In this document: piece after piece, positions 8,324-15,568 of the stretch
How the letters are laid out: each line of letters starts with the position of its first letter
How positions within the stretch are numbered: the stretch's first letter is position 1
Assembly: GCA_964572965.1 (NCBI GenBank)
Contig: CAZNHL010000058.1
Span: forward strand, 1-28,642
DNA length: 28,642 nucleotides
Direction: 5' to 3'
Source: CAZNHL01 sp964572965
GTDB taxonomy: Bacteria; Bacteroidota; Bacteroidia; Cytophagales; UBA9547
Program-made: the position numbers and the translations under genes
The notes under the pieces: model-generated
Seen by the model: only the letters and a program-made list of their open reading frames with translations
Told to the model about the DNA's origin: nothing
The model's database searches: none

Positions 8324-8866
8324 CTACCAGCCTTTTCTTTTCTTCAATTCAGTAATGTGTGCCAAATGGTGGTTGCCATGCCATGCATAGTTTGAAATAG
8401 TAACATCCAGACGGAATTCTTTCCCATGTTCAGGGTGCACAAATGTTCTGGCAAGGTCATCGCTTTTCAAAGATTTCAAAAGGGTAGCCCATCTTTGGTG
8501 AAGGCCTTCTAATAAAACCAGAGATGGTTCAATGGCTAAAGTTTTGCTGTCGGCTAGTTCTGCCCAGCGTTCTTCATAATATGGTTTGATAGTCGGCTTG
8601 ACTTCGGTAAGCGCCAGTTTAAAGCGGATGAAGCTGTTCATGTGACTATCGGCGCAGTGATGAACGACTTGTCTGATAGTCCAGCCGTTAGGACGATATG
8701 GAGTATCTAGTTGTGCCTCAGATAAGTTTGCTACTTCGGCTTTTAGTCGTTTAGGGAAGCTTTCTATTTCAGTAACGAGCTTGCTGATCAGGGTATTGTC
8801 AATAGTAGCCGGTGCATGAAATCTGCCGATTGGATAACGAAGTTGTTCTAATTCTTGTTCGTTCAT
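8324..8866 (-). CDS. DinB/YfiT-like putative metal-dependent hydrolase or thiol transferase
   Basis: This 180-aa four-helix-bundle protein of the DinB/YfiT superfamily includes bacillithiol transferases and related metal-dependent enzymes. The family's metal-binding histidines appear as VVHHCADSH in the middle and WHGNHHLAHI near the C-terminus. The N-terminal segment LRYPIGRF is characteristic of the YfiT branch. I chose ATG 8866 because the upstream in-frame ATG (8977) adds 37 residues rich in Lys and Arg that the family lacks. It is followed by the reductase gene on the same strand across a 7-bp repeat array. Whether the host uses bacillithiol is not shown here, so the substrate is open. 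Confidence 0.82.
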   Translation of the reverse strand: MNEQELEQLRYPIGRFHAPATIDNTLISKLVTEIESFPKRLKAEVANLSEAQLDTPYRPNGWTIRQVVHHCADSHMNSFIRFKLALTEVKPTIKPYYEERWAELADSKTLAIEPSLVLLEGLHQRWATLLKSLKSDDLARTFVHPEHGKEFRLDVTISNYAWHGNHHLAHITELKKRKGW

Positions 8867-9051
8867 ATTAAAAAGCTTTGTGCTGAATTTCGTTAAATAT
8901 TGAAGCTTATGCAAATATTTTGAGGTATGTCTTGTCGATCGGAAACGCTTATTTTTCCTGTATTTGGTATCTAACATCTATTTGAATGGGTTAAGCTGTA
9001 ACATGATGCTATTTTTCCCTCGTTATAATCACAAAACAAACAAAATGGAAT

Positions 9052-9570
9052 ATGAGAAATCTGATATTAGGACTAGCCTTACTGCTTTCATTTAACTTGT
9101 TTGCAAACAAACACGGAAAGGGGCATCACGAAAATCGCCGTCACCATACACATCAACACGCGCGCCATGCAGTAGATGATTTGTATGATTATGTAACAGT
9201 TTTGGCTCCGGAAAAAAGAGACTCACTGGTAAAGTATTTTGCAGCTTATTATGACAATGCTAAAACGTATTCGCCTACATCAAGTGTACGCAAAAGGAGC
9301 AGGACTGAGCTGGATACGAAAGTAAAGACTCAATTATCAGACAGCCAGTACAAAGAGTATGGTGTCTTTATGAAAGACCAGGAGAAAAAAGCTTGTCTGA
9401 TGAAGAAGAATATGAAGCGTCATCACAGGCATCATGATTTTGCGAAGAGAGGGCCGGCTCATAGATGGGATGACAGAGGCAGAGAAGGAAGAGAAAGAGG
9501 TGACGAAAGAAGGAATTCAAAAGGAGACTTGCCGGAATCAGATAAACCAGGCAAAGAGCAGATGCACTAA
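9052..9570 (+). CDS. His-rich secreted protein of unknown function
   Basis: I do not recognise a specific family. The 172-aa product begins with a clear signal peptide (MRNLILGLALLLSFNLFA, cleavage near residue 18). A strongly His-rich stretch follows (residues about 20-40, many HH and HxH pairs), then a helical middle with QLSDSQYKEY. A second His cluster, KRHHRHHDF, comes next, and the tail is highly charged in Arg, Asp and Glu. The helical part recalls small periplasmic Spy/CpxP-like proteins, but that is only a resemblance. The histidines suggest periplasmic metal binding. It is divergent from the DinB-like gene and is a single unit ending at a strong terminator. Confidence 0.7.
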   Translation: MRNLILGLALLLSFNLFANKHGKGHHENRRHHTHQHARHAVDDLYDYVTVLAPEKRDSLVKYFAAYYDNAKTYSPTSSVRKRSRTELDTKVKTQLSDSQYKEYGVFMKDQEKKACLMKKNMKRHHRHHDFAKRGPAHRWDDRGREGRERGDERRNSKGDLPESDKPGKEQMH

Positions 9571-9571
9571 C

Positions 9572-9605
9572 AAAAAGCCTTCCCATATATAAGGAAGGCT
9601 TTTTT
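9572..9605. terminator. Bidirectional intrinsic terminator
   Basis: A perfect 12-bp stem, AAAAAGCCTTCC (9572-9583) pairing with 9593-9604, has a 9-base loop and T-rich tracts on both strands. It is shared by the convergent His-rich protein gene (stop 9570) and the RRM gene (stop 9613). Confidence 0.9.
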
Positions 9606-9612
9606 GTTGTTT

Positions 9613-9945
9613 TTAGAAATCAGATCTGTTATTGCTGTTATTGCTTTTAATGAAGTTGCGACCATTGGCATTTCCTCCTTTAAAGCTACGGCGTTCAGTA
9701 TCTTTTTTTGGTGCAGACTCATTTACGATAAGTGCCCTTCCCAATATTTCATAGCCATTTAACGCTTCAATTGCTGCATATGCTTCCGTATTCCTTGGCA
9801 TTACCACAAAACCAAACCCTTTATTCTGACGGGTGATTTTGTCTATGACAATGCTTACTGAATCAACTTCACCGTATTGTAGGAAAAGAGCTTTCAGCTG
9901 TTCTTCTTTTAATTTGAAAGGCAGACTGCCAACAAAGATGTCCAT
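9613..9945 (-). CDS. RNA-binding protein with one RRM domain
   Basis: This is a 110-aa small RNA-recognition-motif protein of the kind found in Bacteroidota and cyanobacteria. RNP2 is IFVGSL (3-8) and RNP1 is KGFGFVVM (42-49), so the full RRM spans about residues 2-80. The tail is rich in Gly, Asn and Arg, as in other bacterial RRM proteins, and probably binds RNA non-specifically. ATG 9945 was chosen because MDIFVGSLPF is the family start. The in-frame ATG at 9969 only adds eight residues. It likely acts as a cytosolic RNA chaperone or post-transcriptional regulator; its targets are unknown. Confidence 0.9.
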   Translation of the reverse strand: MDIFVGSLPFKLKEEQLKALFLQYGEVDSVSIVIDKITRQNKGFGFVVMPRNTEAYAAIEALNGYEILGRALIVNESAPKKDTERRSFKGGNANGRNFIKSNNSNNRSDF

Positions 9946-10012
9946 TGTATTATTTTTTATATGAAGCAAAGGTCGGTAAAAATGTAATGTAAAGCATGCT
10001 TTACTATATACT

Positions 10013-10954
10013 TTATAAACTATATCTCTCCAGAAATAGTTTTGTAGCCTTGTTCCATTCAGTATTATATTTAGTCAGATAGTTTTCGTGTCCCGCATTC
10101 GGGAATGTTCTCAGTTCTTTTGGGCCGGAAAGGTTGCTGAAAATTTCATCAGTTTCGTGTCGGCTGACCTTTTCGTCTTTTTCACCATAAAGCAGGAGTG
10201 TCGGACAGGTAATCTGCTTGGCATACTCTGTAGGTTTATGTTCAAAGGCCGGAAAACCATTGAGTATACCTCCCCAAAATACGAGCAGGTTGGCCATTGG
10301 GAAAGTTGGCACATGCATACTATTGAACCTGGTGCATGTTGTCTGATACATGGAACCAAAAGGGCATTCTATGATGATTGCTTTGGGAGCTAATTTGTAA
10401 TCATTGATAGCTTTCATAATAGCTACTGCTCCCAGTGACGTCCCGAATAGCAGGATATTTTTCTCTCCTTTTTGTCTGACAAAATCGAAGGTTGTTTTCA
10501 CTTCCGCTGCTTCTTTGAAACCTATTGTGGTTTGGTTGCCGTCAGAACCGCCGCTTCCCATAAAATCTACCAGTAAGGTATTAAAGCCGAGTTTTTGAAA
10601 TTCATTCGATTTGTCCAGCATGGATGATTTTTCACCACCATACCCATGAAACAGGATGATTGTTCCTTTTGATTCTCTTGTTGGGATATACCAGCATTCA
10701 ATATTTTTATTGCTTTGAAGTTTTATTGTCTCGAAGGGCACTGCAGGTAATTGCTTATTATAAGGTCTGGGGTTGTTGATTCCCAAAATCAATGTCTGAA
10801 GCTTTTCTGCAAGAGAAAGTTTATCAGCACTCTGGGTTTTCGTAACAGGTTCTGTTGTAAAATGGGTAAACTTGTAAGCATGAACAGCAGCTATTATATT
10901 GATAATAATAAAGAATACAACTGTTATTCCTGCTACTTTTTTTAGACATTTCAT
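10013..10954 (-). CDS. Membrane-anchored alpha/beta hydrolase
   Basis: This 313-aa serine hydrolase has an N-terminal hydrophobic anchor or signal (residues about 5-25). The alpha/beta-hydrolase core starts at TIILFHGYGG, whose HG supplies the oxyanion hole. The nucleophile elbow is GTSLG with S173, followed by acid D260 in LYGEKDEKVS and H289 in NAGHENY, so the triad is complete. The substrate cannot be read from the sequence. Relatives include periplasm-facing esterases and peptidases. ATG 10954 gives a Lys-rich start before the anchor; the in-frame ATG at 10987 would overlap the pgk terminator and is less likely. It is a single gene. Confidence 0.85.
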   Translation of the reverse strand: MKCLKKVAGITVVFFIIINIIAAVHAYKFTHFTTEPVTKTQSADKLSLAEKLQTLILGINNPRPYNKQLPAVPFETIKLQSNKNIECWYIPTRESKGTIILFHGYGGEKSSMLDKSNEFQKLGFNTLLVDFMGSGGSDGNQTTIGFKEAAEVKTTFDFVRQKGEKNILLFGTSLGAVAIMKAINDYKLAPKAIIIECPFGSMYQTTCTRFNSMHVPTFPMANLLVFWGGILNGFPAFEHKPTEYAKQITCPTLLLYGEKDEKVSRHETDEIFSNLSGPKELRTFPNAGHENYLTKYNTEWNKATKLFLERYSL

Positions 10955-10975
10955 GATTCTGATAGGGCTATATAT

Positions 10976-11005
10976 AAAAAAAGCCATCCGGAAGGATGGC
11001 TTTTT
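10976..11005 (-). terminator. Intrinsic terminator of pgk
   Basis: The 7-bp stem GCCATCC/GGATGGC (10983-10989 with 10994-11000) is extended by flanking A and T runs and has a GGAA loop. It lies about 20 bases past the pgk stop on the minus strand and ends in a long T run. Confidence 0.88.
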
Positions 11006-11027
11006 GCAATTATTTAAATAAATGTAA

Positions 11028-12215
11028 CTAGTTTTCTAATGCAGCTACACCTGGCAATACTTTACCTTCCATGTATTCCAACAATGCGCCGCCGCCTGTA
11101 GATACATAAGATACTTTATCTCCAAAACCAAGATTGTTGATAGCAGAAGCAGAATCGCCACCACCGATCAATGAGAAACCACCTTTTTGAGTAGCTTCAA
11201 CTACTGCATGGGCAATAGCTTCTGTACCTACCGCAAATTTAGGGAATTCAAATACGCCCATTGGTCCGTTCCAAAGAACAGTTTTAGAGTTTTTAACGAT
11301 TTCAGAGAAGTTTTTAACAGTTTCAGGCCCGATATCGAATCCTTCCCATCCATCAGGAATTTCGCCACGATTTACAGTCTGAATATCTGAATCGTTGCTG
11401 AATTTGTTTCCGACGTTGTTGTCAACAGGGAAAAACAACTTAACACCTTTTGCTTCTGCTTTTTTCAACAATTCAAGCGCTAAAGGCATTTTGTCATCTT
11501 CGTGGATAGACAAACCGATTTTACCGCCTTGTGCTTTCACGAAAGTGTAAGTCATACCGCCACCAATGATCAGGTTGTCAACTTTATCCAGCAGCTTTTC
11601 AATGATCATGATTTTATCAGAAATTTTAGAACCGCCCATGATGGCAGTGAAAGGTCGTTCAGCCTTTTCCAATACTTTTTTAGCATTGTCAATTTCAGCC
11701 TGCAGCACATAGCCTGCAATTTTATCTTTGAAGAATTTGGCAACGATAGTAGTGGAAGCGTGTGCACGGTGAGCAGTACCAAACGCATCGTTTACATATA
11801 CATCACCAAGTTTAGAAAGTTTCTCAGCGAAAGCTTCGTCACCTTTTTCTTCTTCTTTGTAGAAACGTAAGTTTTCAAGCAATAAAATTTCGCCTGCTTT
11901 CAAACCTGCAGCCAAAGTTTTTGCGTCTTCACCAATGCAGTCAGTAGCAAATTTTACCTGTGTACCGAATACTTCAGAAAGTCTTTTTACCAGATGTTTT
12001 AATGAATATTTTTCAGTAGGACCATCTTTTGGTCTGCCCAGATGCGACATCAGGATAGCAGAACCACCATCTTTAAGGATTTTAGTAATGGTAGGAATTG
12101 TCGCTTTAATTCTTGTTTCGTCAGTGATTTCGAATTTGTCGTTCAAAGGAACGTTGAAGTCTACACGAATAAGGGCTTTTTTACCCGCAAAATTGTATTG
12201 ATCCAGTGTTTTCAT
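11028..12215 (-). CDS. pgk: Phosphoglycerate kinase
   Basis: Phosphoglycerate kinase transfers phosphate from 1,3-bisphosphoglycerate to ADP in cytosolic glycolysis. The 395-aa length is standard. The signature RVDFNVP (17-23) is near the N-terminus, SHLGRP follows, WNGPMGVFE is in the nucleotide-binding half, and the C-terminal hinge and phosphate loop read GGGDSASAI. No gap dehydrogenase gene is adjacent. The gene is preceded by a hairpin that isolates it from the ferredoxin gene and is followed by its own terminator, so it is probably transcribed alone. Confidence 0.98.
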   Translation of the reverse strand: MKTLDQYNFAGKKALIRVDFNVPLNDKFEITDETRIKATIPTITKILKDGGSAILMSHLGRPKDGPTEKYSLKHLVKRLSEVFGTQVKFATDCIGEDAKTLAAGLKAGEILLLENLRFYKEEEKGDEAFAEKLSKLGDVYVNDAFGTAHRAHASTTIVAKFFKDKIAGYVLQAEIDNAKKVLEKAERPFTAIMGGSKISDKIMIIEKLLDKVDNLIIGGGMTYTFVKAQGGKIGLSIHEDDKMPLALELLKKAEAKGVKLFFPVDNNVGNKFSNDSDIQTVNRGEIPDGWEGFDIGPETVKNFSEIVKNSKTVLWNGPMGVFEFPKFAVGTEAIAHAVVEATQKGGFSLIGGGDSASAINNLGFGDKVSYVSTGGGALLEYMEGKVLPGVAALEN

Positions 12216-12253
12216 ATATAATGATAAAGACTTAATTACATCTTAAAATAAAA

Positions 12254-12294
12254 TACCTCCAAATATATCATTTTGCTGATACAATTTGGAGGTA
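12254..12294 (-). terminator. Terminator hairpin between ferredoxin gene and pgk
   Basis: A perfect 11-bp inverted repeat (TACCTCCAAAT at 12254-12264 with 12284-12294) has a 19-base loop and T-rich flanks on both strands. It lies downstream of the ferredoxin gene (stop at 12373) and just upstream of pgk. Confidence 0.75.
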
Positions 12295-12372
12295 CTTTTA
12301 ATTTTTTTGGTCTGTTATGGTCTGGTTTATTGATGAATTCATAGAACCCGCAGACAACCAGCAACTAACAGC

Positions 12373-12720
12373 TTATTCAGCGTGTAACCACGCCTTCTTG
12401 GCTTCTAATTCTTCTATTGTTTCTCGGATATCCGGATCGTCAACACAGCAGTCAACAGGACAAACAGCAGCACACTGCGGTTCTTCGTGGAAACCTGTAC
12501 ATTCTGTACATTTATTAGGTACGATGTAGTAATATTCGTCAGAGATAGGGTCTTGTGCTGCTTTGCCATCAATGCTTGAACCGTCTTCCAGCTCAACTTC
12601 GGTCAATGCCGTACCGCCACCCCAAGTCCAAGTTACACCGCCTTCATATATCGCTGTATTAGGACATTCCGGTTCGCAGGCCCCACAGTTAATACATTCG
12701 TCGGTAATAATTATTGCCAT
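12373..12720 (-). CDS. 2[4Fe-4S] ferredoxin-like protein
   Basis: This 115-aa dicluster ferredoxin is a cytosolic low-potential electron carrier. Cluster I ligands are C9, C12, C15 and C19, with Pro after the last. Cluster II ligands are C71, C74, C83 and C87, also with a following Pro, in the spacing CxxC-x8-CxxxCP of Alvin-type ferredoxins. An unusually long linker of about 50 residues separates the two clusters, and an extra C91-C92 pair follows. It is divergent from an acyl-CoA reductase gene, an arrangement I recall from other Bacteroidota, which suggests but does not prove a redox link. A terminator-like hairpin lies downstream. Confidence 0.9.
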   Translation of the reverse strand: MAIIITDECINCGACEPECPNTAIYEGGVTWTWGGGTALTEVELEDGSSIDGKAAQDPISDEYYYIVPNKCTECTGFHEEPQCAAVCPVDCCVDDPDIRETIEELEAKKAWLHAE

Positions 12721-12744
12721 AGTAGATATTTTATTTTAATCCTA

Positions 12745-12775
12745 CAAAATTGATACAATCGCTTATCAAATCAAA
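12745..12775 (-). promoter_or_regulatory. Candidate promoter of the ferredoxin gene
   Basis: On the minus strand, TTTG (12772-12775) is followed after 19 bases by CAATTTTG (12745-12752), one mismatch from TAnnTTTG. The start codon lies 24 bases further on. Confidence 0.45.
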
Positions 12776-12779
12776 CTAA

Positions 12780-12787
12780 TATCTTTG
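12780..12787 (+). promoter_or_regulatory. Candidate -7 box facing the acyl-CoA reductase gene
   Basis: TATCTTTG matches the Bacteroidota -7 consensus exactly, but it lies about 145 bases before the start codon. No TTG sits at the usual spacing. If used, it would give a leader of about 140 bases. Nothing else certain is visible in the 212-base divergent region. Confidence 0.3.
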
Positions 12788-12932
12788 TAAAATCTTCTAG
12801 TTAACAGCGATGTACAAATGTACTTGCTTTTATAGTGAAATACAAAATTTTATTCTGATAAGTGTTATTTAGAATATTTATACAGAATAAAATATAGGTA
12901 AAATGTCTTTAGTTTAAAATTTAATATAAAAT

Positions 12933-13952
12933 ATGCCACTTTCTGTAAACGACCGGATCATAGCTTTTGCCCAATTAGGACAACGATTACAGGCCTTAAA
13001 AGGAGATACTTTAGAGGATTTATTGCACCGAGCGAAAGCGGGTAATCCTTGGTTTGCGTCCGAACAGGTTCAGTTTGCACTTGAAGGTTGGGCTGAAAGT
13101 TTAACCAGAGCCAGCCTGGAAAATTGGTTAAGTGATTATCACATTCCGGAAAATGCAGTACCTAAAAAAGTCGGAATTGTAGCGGCAGGTAATATTCCTT
13201 TGGTTGGTTTTCATGACCTCATGTCAGTTTTGCTTGCAGGACAGATCGCTTTGATCAAGTTGAGTGCTGATGATACTTTTCTGATGAATTATGTGATAGG
13301 GCAGTTAAGAGAGATTAACAATGAACTTGGGAATAGGATAGAAGTGGTTGAACGTTTGAATGATGCAGATGCCTTTATAGCTACAGGCAGTAATAATTCG
13401 GCCAGGTATTTTGAATACTACTTTTCTAAAAAGCCACATATTATACGTAAAAACAGAACTTCGCTTGCTGTTCTGAACGGCAAAGAAAGTGATGAAGAGC
13501 TTACAAAGCTGGGAGAGGATATCTTTCGCTATTTTGGCTTAGGCTGTCGTAACGTGTCTAAAGTATATGTGCCTGTTGGCTATGATCATATGCCGATCAT
13601 GCGTGTGCTGGAAGGCTTTAAAGACGTTTTCTACAATAATAAATACTCAAATAACTATGACTATAACAGGGCCATTTATCTGGTGAAGCAGATCTGGCAC
13701 CTGGATAATGCGGTAATACTGTACAAAGAAGATGAAGCATTAGTCTCTCCGATCGGAGTTCTTTACTGGCAGTTTTATGAAAATGCAGAGACGTTGAAGA
13801 AACATTTAGAAGAGAAACAGGAGCAAATCCAGTGTATTGTCTCCGAATGCGGGTGGTTTGAAGGGAGCATTTCTTTGGGTCAGGCACAGAAACCCGGGCT
13901 AAAAGACTATGCTGATGGGGTCGATACAATTAAATTTTTGCTTTCTTTTTAG
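12933..13952 (+). CDS. Acyl-CoA reductase (LuxC family)
   Basis: This 339-aa NADPH-dependent acyl-CoA reductase of the LuxC family reduces acyl-CoA or acyl thioesters to aldehydes. It contains the nucleotide-binding segment KVGIVAAGNIPLVGFHD (79-95), TGSNNSARYFEYYF with the conserved aromatic run, and the nucleophilic cysteine C205 in FGLGCRNVSKV. The protein is shorter than LuxC itself (about 480 aa) but of normal length for the Bacteroidota branch. It is divergent from the ferredoxin gene and is followed by acpP after its own promoter. The physiological acyl substrate is not known; thioester links to the neighbouring acyl carrier protein are only suggestive. Confidence 0.88.
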   Translation: MPLSVNDRIIAFAQLGQRLQALKGDTLEDLLHRAKAGNPWFASEQVQFALEGWAESLTRASLENWLSDYHIPENAVPKKVGIVAAGNIPLVGFHDLMSVLLAGQIALIKLSADDTFLMNYVIGQLREINNELGNRIEVVERLNDADAFIATGSNNSARYFEYYFSKKPHIIRKNRTSLAVLNGKESDEELTKLGEDIFRYFGLGCRNVSKVYVPVGYDHMPIMRVLEGFKDVFYNNKYSNNYDYNRAIYLVKQIWHLDNAVILYKEDEALVSPIGVLYWQFYENAETLKKHLEEKQEQIQCIVSECGWFEGSISLGQAQKPGLKDYADGVDTIKFLLSF

Positions 13953-14000
13953 TTTAACATCTTGAAATACAAAGAAATAAGTATTTTGTCCAAAAAAATG

Positions 14001-14032
14001 TTTGACAATTTTACTATTAATACATTTCTTTG
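14001..14032 (+). promoter_or_regulatory. Promoter of acpP-fabF-rnc
   Basis: TTTGAC (14001-14006) and TTTCTTTG (14025-14032) match the -33 and -7 elements of Bacteroidota promoters, with one mismatch in the -7 box. Twenty bases separate TTG from the -7 box. The acpP ATG follows 26 bases later. The position fits strong expression of the fatty-acid operon. Confidence 0.6.
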
Positions 14033-14058
14033 CACTCGGTACAAAAATATTTACTAAA

Positions 14059-14295
14059 ATGTCAGAAATAGCACAAAAAGTAAAAAGCATCATCATCGAC
14101 AAGCTTGGTGTTGAAGAATCTGAAGTTACTCCAGAGGCATCGTTCACGAATGACCTAGGTGCAGATTCATTGGATACTGTTGAGCTGATCATGGAATTTG
14201 AAAAAGAATTCAACATTTCTATCCCTGATGATCAAGCTGAAAACATCGGTACTGTAGGTGACGCTATTGCTTACTTGGAAGCAAACGTTAAGTAA
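14059..14295 (+). CDS. acpP: Acyl carrier protein
   Basis: Acyl carrier protein carries growing acyl chains on a 4'-phosphopantetheine arm in type II fatty-acid synthesis. The 78-aa product is acidic and has the DSL motif in GADSLDTVEL, so the attachment residue is S37. ATG 14059 gives the standard MSEIAQKVKSI start; a longer in-frame reading from upstream would run into the promoter. fabF begins 16 bases after the stop and rnc follows it, the common Bacteroidota acpP-fabF-rnc operon. Confidence 0.98.
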   Translation: MSEIAQKVKSIIIDKLGVEESEVTPEASFTNDLGADSLDTVELIMEFEKEFNISIPDDQAENIGTVGDAIAYLEANVK

Positions 14296-14311
14296 GATTT
14301 GAATCCTTTTT

Positions 14312-15565
14312 ATGCAATTAAAAAGAGTTGTAGTAACCGGGTTGGGTGCACTTACACCGCTGGGTAACACTGTTGAGGAATACTGGAATGGTTTGTCTAA
14401 CGGTGTAAGCGGCGCCGGTCCGATTACGAAATTTGACACTACAAAATTCAAAACCAAGTTTGCTTGTGAACTCAAAGGCTTCAACATTGAAGACTTTATG
14501 GAGAGGAAAGAAGCAAGAAAAATGGACCCTTTTACGCAGTATGCAATCGTAGCCTCTGATCAGGCTGTAGTTGATGCTGACCTTGTGGAAGGAAAATTCA
14601 ATCCTGACAGAGTGGGTGTAATATGGGGCTCAGGTATTGGAGGAATTAAAGTCTTTGAAGAAGAAGTAACTGCATACGCCAAAGGCGATGGGACACCTCG
14701 ATTCAATCCTTTTTTTATCCCTAAAATGATTGTGGACATTGTCGCAGGACAAATTTCCATGAGAAACAATTTTAGAGGACCAAACTTTGTAACTGTTTCT
14801 GCCTGTGCATCTTCTACAAACGCTATTGTGGATGCATTCAACTATATCCGTTTGGGTAAAGCTGATGCAATCATTACGGGCGGTTCAGAATCTGCAATTA
14901 CAGAAGCTGGTATAGGAGGGTTCAATGCCCTGAAAGCTCTTTCTGAAAGAAATGATGCTCCGGAAACTGCTTCTCGTCCCTTCGACAAGAACCGCGATGG
15001 TTTTGTGATGGGTGAAGGTGCTGCTGCTATAGTACTTGAAGAGTACGAACATGCAAAAGCCAGAGGTGCTAAAATTTATGCCGAGATGATTGGCGGTGGT
15101 ATGTCTGCTGATGCCTATCACTTGACAGCTCCACATCCTGAAGGATTGGGTGCAATGAACGTAATGTTAAATGCGCTTTCTGATGCCGAGATCAAACCGG
15201 AGCAGGTAGACTATATCAACGTTCACGGTACTTCAACGCCGCTTGGTGATGTAGGGGAAATTAAAGCGATCCAAAAAGTGTTTGGTGACCATGCCTACAA
15301 ATTGAATATCAGCTCAACTAAGTCAATGACAGGTCACTTGTTAGGTGCTGCCGGTGCAATTGAGACGATCGCTTCAATTTTGGCAATTAAGAATGGCCTT
15401 GTTCCACCGACAATTAATCATGAGACTGCTGATGAAGTTTTCGACCCTAAATTGAACTTAACCCTCAATAAGGCTCAGAAAAGAGATATCAACATTGCTT
15501 TGAGTAATACATTCGGTTTTGGTGGACATAACTGCTCTGTCATTTTCAAAAAGTTTACTGAGTAG
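14312..15565 (+). CDS. fabF: 3-oxoacyl-[acyl-carrier-protein] synthase II
   Basis: FabF (KAS II) condenses malonyl-ACP with acyl-ACP during chain elongation. The 417-aa product has the nucleophile C165 in SACASSTNAI, H305 in NVHGTSTPLGD, K337, and H342 in TKSMTGHLLGAAGAIE, giving the complete Cys-His-His site. The C-terminal FGFGGHN loop is present. It is translated from an ATG 16 bases after acpP. Its stop codon (15563-15565) is only three bases before the rnc TTG start and in the same frame, so the two genes are tightly coupled. Confidence 0.98.
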   Translation: MQLKRVVVTGLGALTPLGNTVEEYWNGLSNGVSGAGPITKFDTTKFKTKFACELKGFNIEDFMERKEARKMDPFTQYAIVASDQAVVDADLVEGKFNPDRVGVIWGSGIGGIKVFEEEVTAYAKGDGTPRFNPFFIPKMIVDIVAGQISMRNNFRGPNFVTVSACASSTNAIVDAFNYIRLGKADAIITGGSESAITEAGIGGFNALKALSERNDAPETASRPFDKNRDGFVMGEGAAAIVLEEYEHAKARGAKIYAEMIGGGMSADAYHLTAPHPEGLGAMNVMLNALSDAEIKPEQVDYINVHGTSTPLGDVGEIKAIQKVFGDHAYKLNISSTKSMTGHLLGAAGAIETIASILAIKNGLVPPTINHETADEVFDPKLNLTLNKAQKRDINIALSNTFGFGGHNCSVIFKKFTE

Positions 15566-15568
15566 ATT

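Noticed and set aside
8867..8977. A 37-residue N-terminal extension of the DinB/YfiT-like protein
   Set aside because: The extension is rich in Lys and Arg, unlike the family. MNEQELEQLRYPIGRF is the natural start.
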